From: Aneurinibacillus danicus | Lineage (GTDB): Bacteria; Bacillota; Bacilli; Aneurinibacillales; Aneurinibacillaceae | Reading direction: 5' to 3' | DNA length: 64,000 bases | NCBI RefSeq assembly: GCF_007991215.1 | Contig: NZ_BJXX01000045.1 | Coordinates: 1-64,000 of the forward strand | In this document: one piece after another, positions 62,350-64,000 of the stretch | Position numbering within the stretch: position 1 is the first letter of the stretch | Layout of the letters: each line of letters begins with the position of its first letter | The notes under the pieces: generated by a model | Database searches by the model: none | What the model was told of the DNA's origin: nothing | What the model saw: only the letters and a program-made list of their open reading frames with translations | Position numbers and translations under genes: made by a program

Positions 62350-63105
62350 ATGGAGACCAATGTAAGGAATGCCAACCATGTTTATCTATCCGATAAAGAG
62401 GTAAAACAATTGCTTGCGCAAAGTCAGGCGGGAGATACGACAGCACGAGATACATTGGTAAACAGCAACATTCGTCTGGTATGGTCGGTTGTGCAGCGCT
62501 TTTTGAACCGGGGATACGAGGCGGACGATTTGTTTCAAATCGGCTGCATCGGCCTTCTTAAAGCCATCGATAAATTTGATTTGACTTTTGATGTAAAATT
62601 CTCGACATACGCGGTACCGATGATCATCGGAGAAATCCAGCGCTTTTTGCGTGACGACGGTACGGTAAAAGTGAGCCGGTCACTTAAGGAAATCGCCCAC
62701 AAGGTTCGGCGCGTTAAAGATGAACTGTCCAAAGAACTGGGCCGGTTGCCTACAGTGAAAGAGGTAGCGGAAGCGCTGGAGATTACGCCTGAAGAAGTCA
62801 TCTACGCCCAGGAAGCGAACCGCGCTCCGTCGTCCATCCATGAGACCGTTTTTGAAAACGACGGTGATCCGATTACGCTTATGGATCAGATTGCGGATAA
62901 AGAGGAGGACAAATGGTTCGACAAAATCGCGCTCAAAGAAGCGATTGGCAAGCTGACGGAACGTGAGCAGCTCATCGTCTATTTACGGTATTACAAAGAT
63001 CAAACCCAATCCGAAGTCGCCGAACGTCTCGGCATCTCCCAGGTTCAGGTATCGCGCCTTGAAAAGAAAATCCTAAAGCTTATGAAAGAGCAGATCGAAA
63101 AATAA
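62350..63105 (+). CDS. sigF: Sporulation sigma factor SigF
   Basis: This 251-residue sigma-70 family factor has region 2 (LVWSVVQRFLNRGYEADDLF, then KFSTYAVPMIIGEI), region 3 (SRSLKEIAHKVRRVKDEL) and the region 4 helix-turn-helix (TQSEVAERLGISQVQVSRLE). It directs early forespore transcription. The start is ATG 62350, seven bases after AGGAGA; the ATG at 62344 is too close. Its terminator begins inside the coding end. Confidence 0.96.
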   Translation: METNVRNANHVYLSDKEVKQLLAQSQAGDTTARDTLVNSNIRLVWSVVQRFLNRGYEADDLFQIGCIGLLKAIDKFDLTFDVKFSTYAVPMIIGEIQRFLRDDGTVKVSRSLKEIAHKVRRVKDELSKELGRLPTVKEVAEALEITPEEVIYAQEANRAPSSIHETVFENDGDPITLMDQIADKEEDKWFDKIALKEAIGKLTEREQLIVYLRYYKDQTQSEVAERLGISQVQVSRLEKKILKLMKEQIEK

Positions 63106-63127
63106 CTTTCGATCTGCTCTTTCTTTC
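63087..63127 (+). terminator. Terminator overlapping the end of sigF
   Basis: A perfect 14-bp stem (AGAGCAGATCGAAA / TTTCGATCTGCTCT) with a six-base loop uses the last sigF codons as its first arm, followed by TTTCTTTCT. Confidence 0.85.
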
Positions 63128-63174
63128 TCCTGTGAAATTTTAGAGGTGAAAGACGTGGGGACAATGTCTGCTTT

Positions 63175-63202
63175 GCATACCTTCCTCGTCCTCTACAAAT
63201 AA
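63175..63202 (+). promoter_or_regulatory. Possible sigma-G promoter of spoVA
   Basis: GCATA, a 16-bp spacer and CAAATAA partly match the sigma-G pattern (GYATR, then CATNNTA, five of seven). It is 26 bp before the spoVAA ATG. Confidence 0.35.
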
Positions 63203-63227
63203 TACGGACTGTAAGGAGGGATGGCGT

Positions 63228-63842
63228 ATGGCTGGCCCAACTCACGCATATGTAAAGCTAAAAGGAAAAATTCAACTGCCTCCGGGCGAGACGGTGCGCA
63301 TCCGGCATGTGGCAGAGATGGTCACGAACAGCCCTTCCGAAGCAGCCATTCGGGATACTGTATTGCATACCCTTTGCAAAGAAGACGGAAAACGCTATGT
63401 CGTTGATATTATTCAAGTAATCGACGCTCTGCAGCGTACTCAACCCGAGCTATTGGTCCACAATATCGGACCGGAAAATATGATAATTGAAGTGCTGGTG
63501 CCTCAGAGAAACATCAATATTGTATTGGTCGTTTTCGTCTGGATTGTGCTCTTCATCGGATCCGGACTCGCCATTATGAATTTCCATACGGACGTCAGCA
63601 TGCTTGAAGTGCACCAGCGAATATATGAACTGGTCACAGGACAGAAAAACATGCATCCATTCATCATTCAGATTCCATACTCGTTTGGCGTCGGTGCAGG
63701 CATGATTTTGTTCTTTAACCATCTGTTCCGCAAACGGTTTAATGACGAGCCAAGCCCATTAGAGCTTGAGATGTTTCTTTACCAGCAAAATGTGGACGAA
63801 TACGTGCTTATGAATGAGGCTCCCGGAGCGAAGAAAAAATGA
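63228..63842 (+). CDS. spoVAA: Stage V sporulation protein AA
   Basis: This 204-residue protein has a soluble N-terminal half with a ring-building-type fold (VKLKGKIQLPPGETVRIRHV) and two membrane helices (about residues 96-120 and 145-165). The acidic tail includes EPSPLELEMFLYQQNVDEYV. It matches SpoVAA of the dipicolinic acid channel in the spore inner membrane. AAGGAGGGATG precedes the ATG. Confidence 0.92.
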   Translation: MAGPTHAYVKLKGKIQLPPGETVRIRHVAEMVTNSPSEAAIRDTVLHTLCKEDGKRYVVDIIQVIDALQRTQPELLVHNIGPENMIIEVLVPQRNINIVLVVFVWIVLFIGSGLAIMNFHTDVSMLEVHQRIYELVTGQKNMHPFIIQIPYSFGVGAGMILFFNHLFRKRFNDEPSPLELEMFLYQQNVDEYVLMNEAPGAKKK

Positions 63843-64000
63843 TAACCCAACTATTTCTCGCTCTTGTGGGCTTAAGCGGCGGATTTATCGTGGGTGGAGG
63901 TATTGTTGCACTTATTACAGTGCTCGATTTAATTCCCCGGTTTGTTCAGATTACGAAGACGGATAAGTATCTGCTTCATTATCAATGGGCGGTCATTCTT
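63839..64000 (+). CDS. spoVAB: Stage V sporulation protein AB (partial, cut by window end)
   Basis: Only the first 54 codons are present. They encode MITQLFLALVGLSGG, a Gly-rich membrane helix, and LIPRFVQITKTDKYLLHYQW, typical of SpoVAB. The ATG overlaps the spoVAA stop (ATGA). The remainder lies beyond base 64000. Confidence 0.85.
   Translation, partial: MITQLFLALVGLSGGFIVGGGIVALITVLDLIPRFVQITKTDKYLLHYQWAVIL

Noticed and set aside
1-64000. CRISPR arrays, prophage, insertion-sequence transposases, tRNA or rRNA genes, defence islands
   Set aside because: I saw no direct-repeat array, integrase other than XerD, transposase, or RNA gene signature on either strand.

Overview
The window is a gene-dense stretch of chromosome from an endospore-forming member of the Bacillales. 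The best fit is a Paenibacillaceae-type genus such as Aneurinibacillus or Brevibacillus, which is an inference from protein style and gene order. Support comes from a complete spoIIA operon (spoIIAA, spoIIAB, sigF) with dacF and spoVA genes, plus spoIIM and yyaC, Bacillus-like gene order (yqzF-bkdR-bkd; nudF-endoQ-spoIIM-fur-yqzK-xerD-deoB-punA-dacF-spoIIA-spoVA), strong Shine-Dalgarno sequences and GTG/TTG starts. I see no tRNA, rRNA, CRISPR, prophage or insertion-sequence transposase.

Region 1 (1-14.0 kb) is accessory and the most novel part. A permease, a creatininase-family amidohydrolase, a haem-oxygenase-like diiron oxidase, an aldehyde dehydrogenase, a GlcG-like protein, an MFS exporter, a split CHR transporter, a GntR/FCD regulator, a DUF1450 protein, a RidA-like deaminase, a chemoreceptor, an aspartate-dehydrogenase-like enzyme and a [2Fe-2S] ferredoxin lie together. 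A 13-bp palindrome, GTATACAATATAC, occurs six times (five exact, one with a single mismatch): before the amidohydrolase, twice before the oxidase, after ridA, and twice in the divergent aspartate dehydrogenase/ferredoxin promoter. This marks one regulon, probably of the local GntR protein, for an uncharacterised oxidative amine or amide catabolic route.

Region 2 (14-26.7 kb) holds housekeeping and envelope genes: signal peptidase, SurE, MerR-type regulators, a YugP-type protease, a CNNM/HlyC membrane protein, a second chemoreceptor, a rhodanese, and a translationally coupled SteA / glycosyltransferase 2 / MraY-like operon.

Region 3 (26.7-42.8 kb) is a branched-chain amino acid degradation island. 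It contains yqzF and bkdR, a sigma-54 promoter with an adjoining cre-like site, bcd, lpdV, bkdAA, bkdAB and bkdB. Methylmalonyl-CoA mutase, a fused B12-domain/epimerase protein and a propionyl-CoA carboxylase beta subunit follow, then two M20 peptidases. Together they would carry Val, Ile and Leu through acyl-CoA and propionyl-CoA to succinyl-CoA. The ptb and buk genes of the Bacillus subtilis operon are absent.

Region 4 (42.9-64 kb) holds the sporulation and nucleoside block, interrupted by a class B penicillin-binding protein, an oligopeptide ABC transporter operon and ilvE. It shows readable promoters: sigma-A plus a Per box for fur, sigma-F-like for dacF, sigma-H-like for spoIIA. A 13-bp perfect stem buries the ribosome binding site of spoIIM. 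The window ends inside spoVAB.

A dispersed imperfect palindrome of about 170-200 bp, with a terminator-like core hairpin, occurs in four long copies plus partial copies, mostly at operon ends. A second, weaker hairpin family sits in the leaders of bcd and bkdAA.
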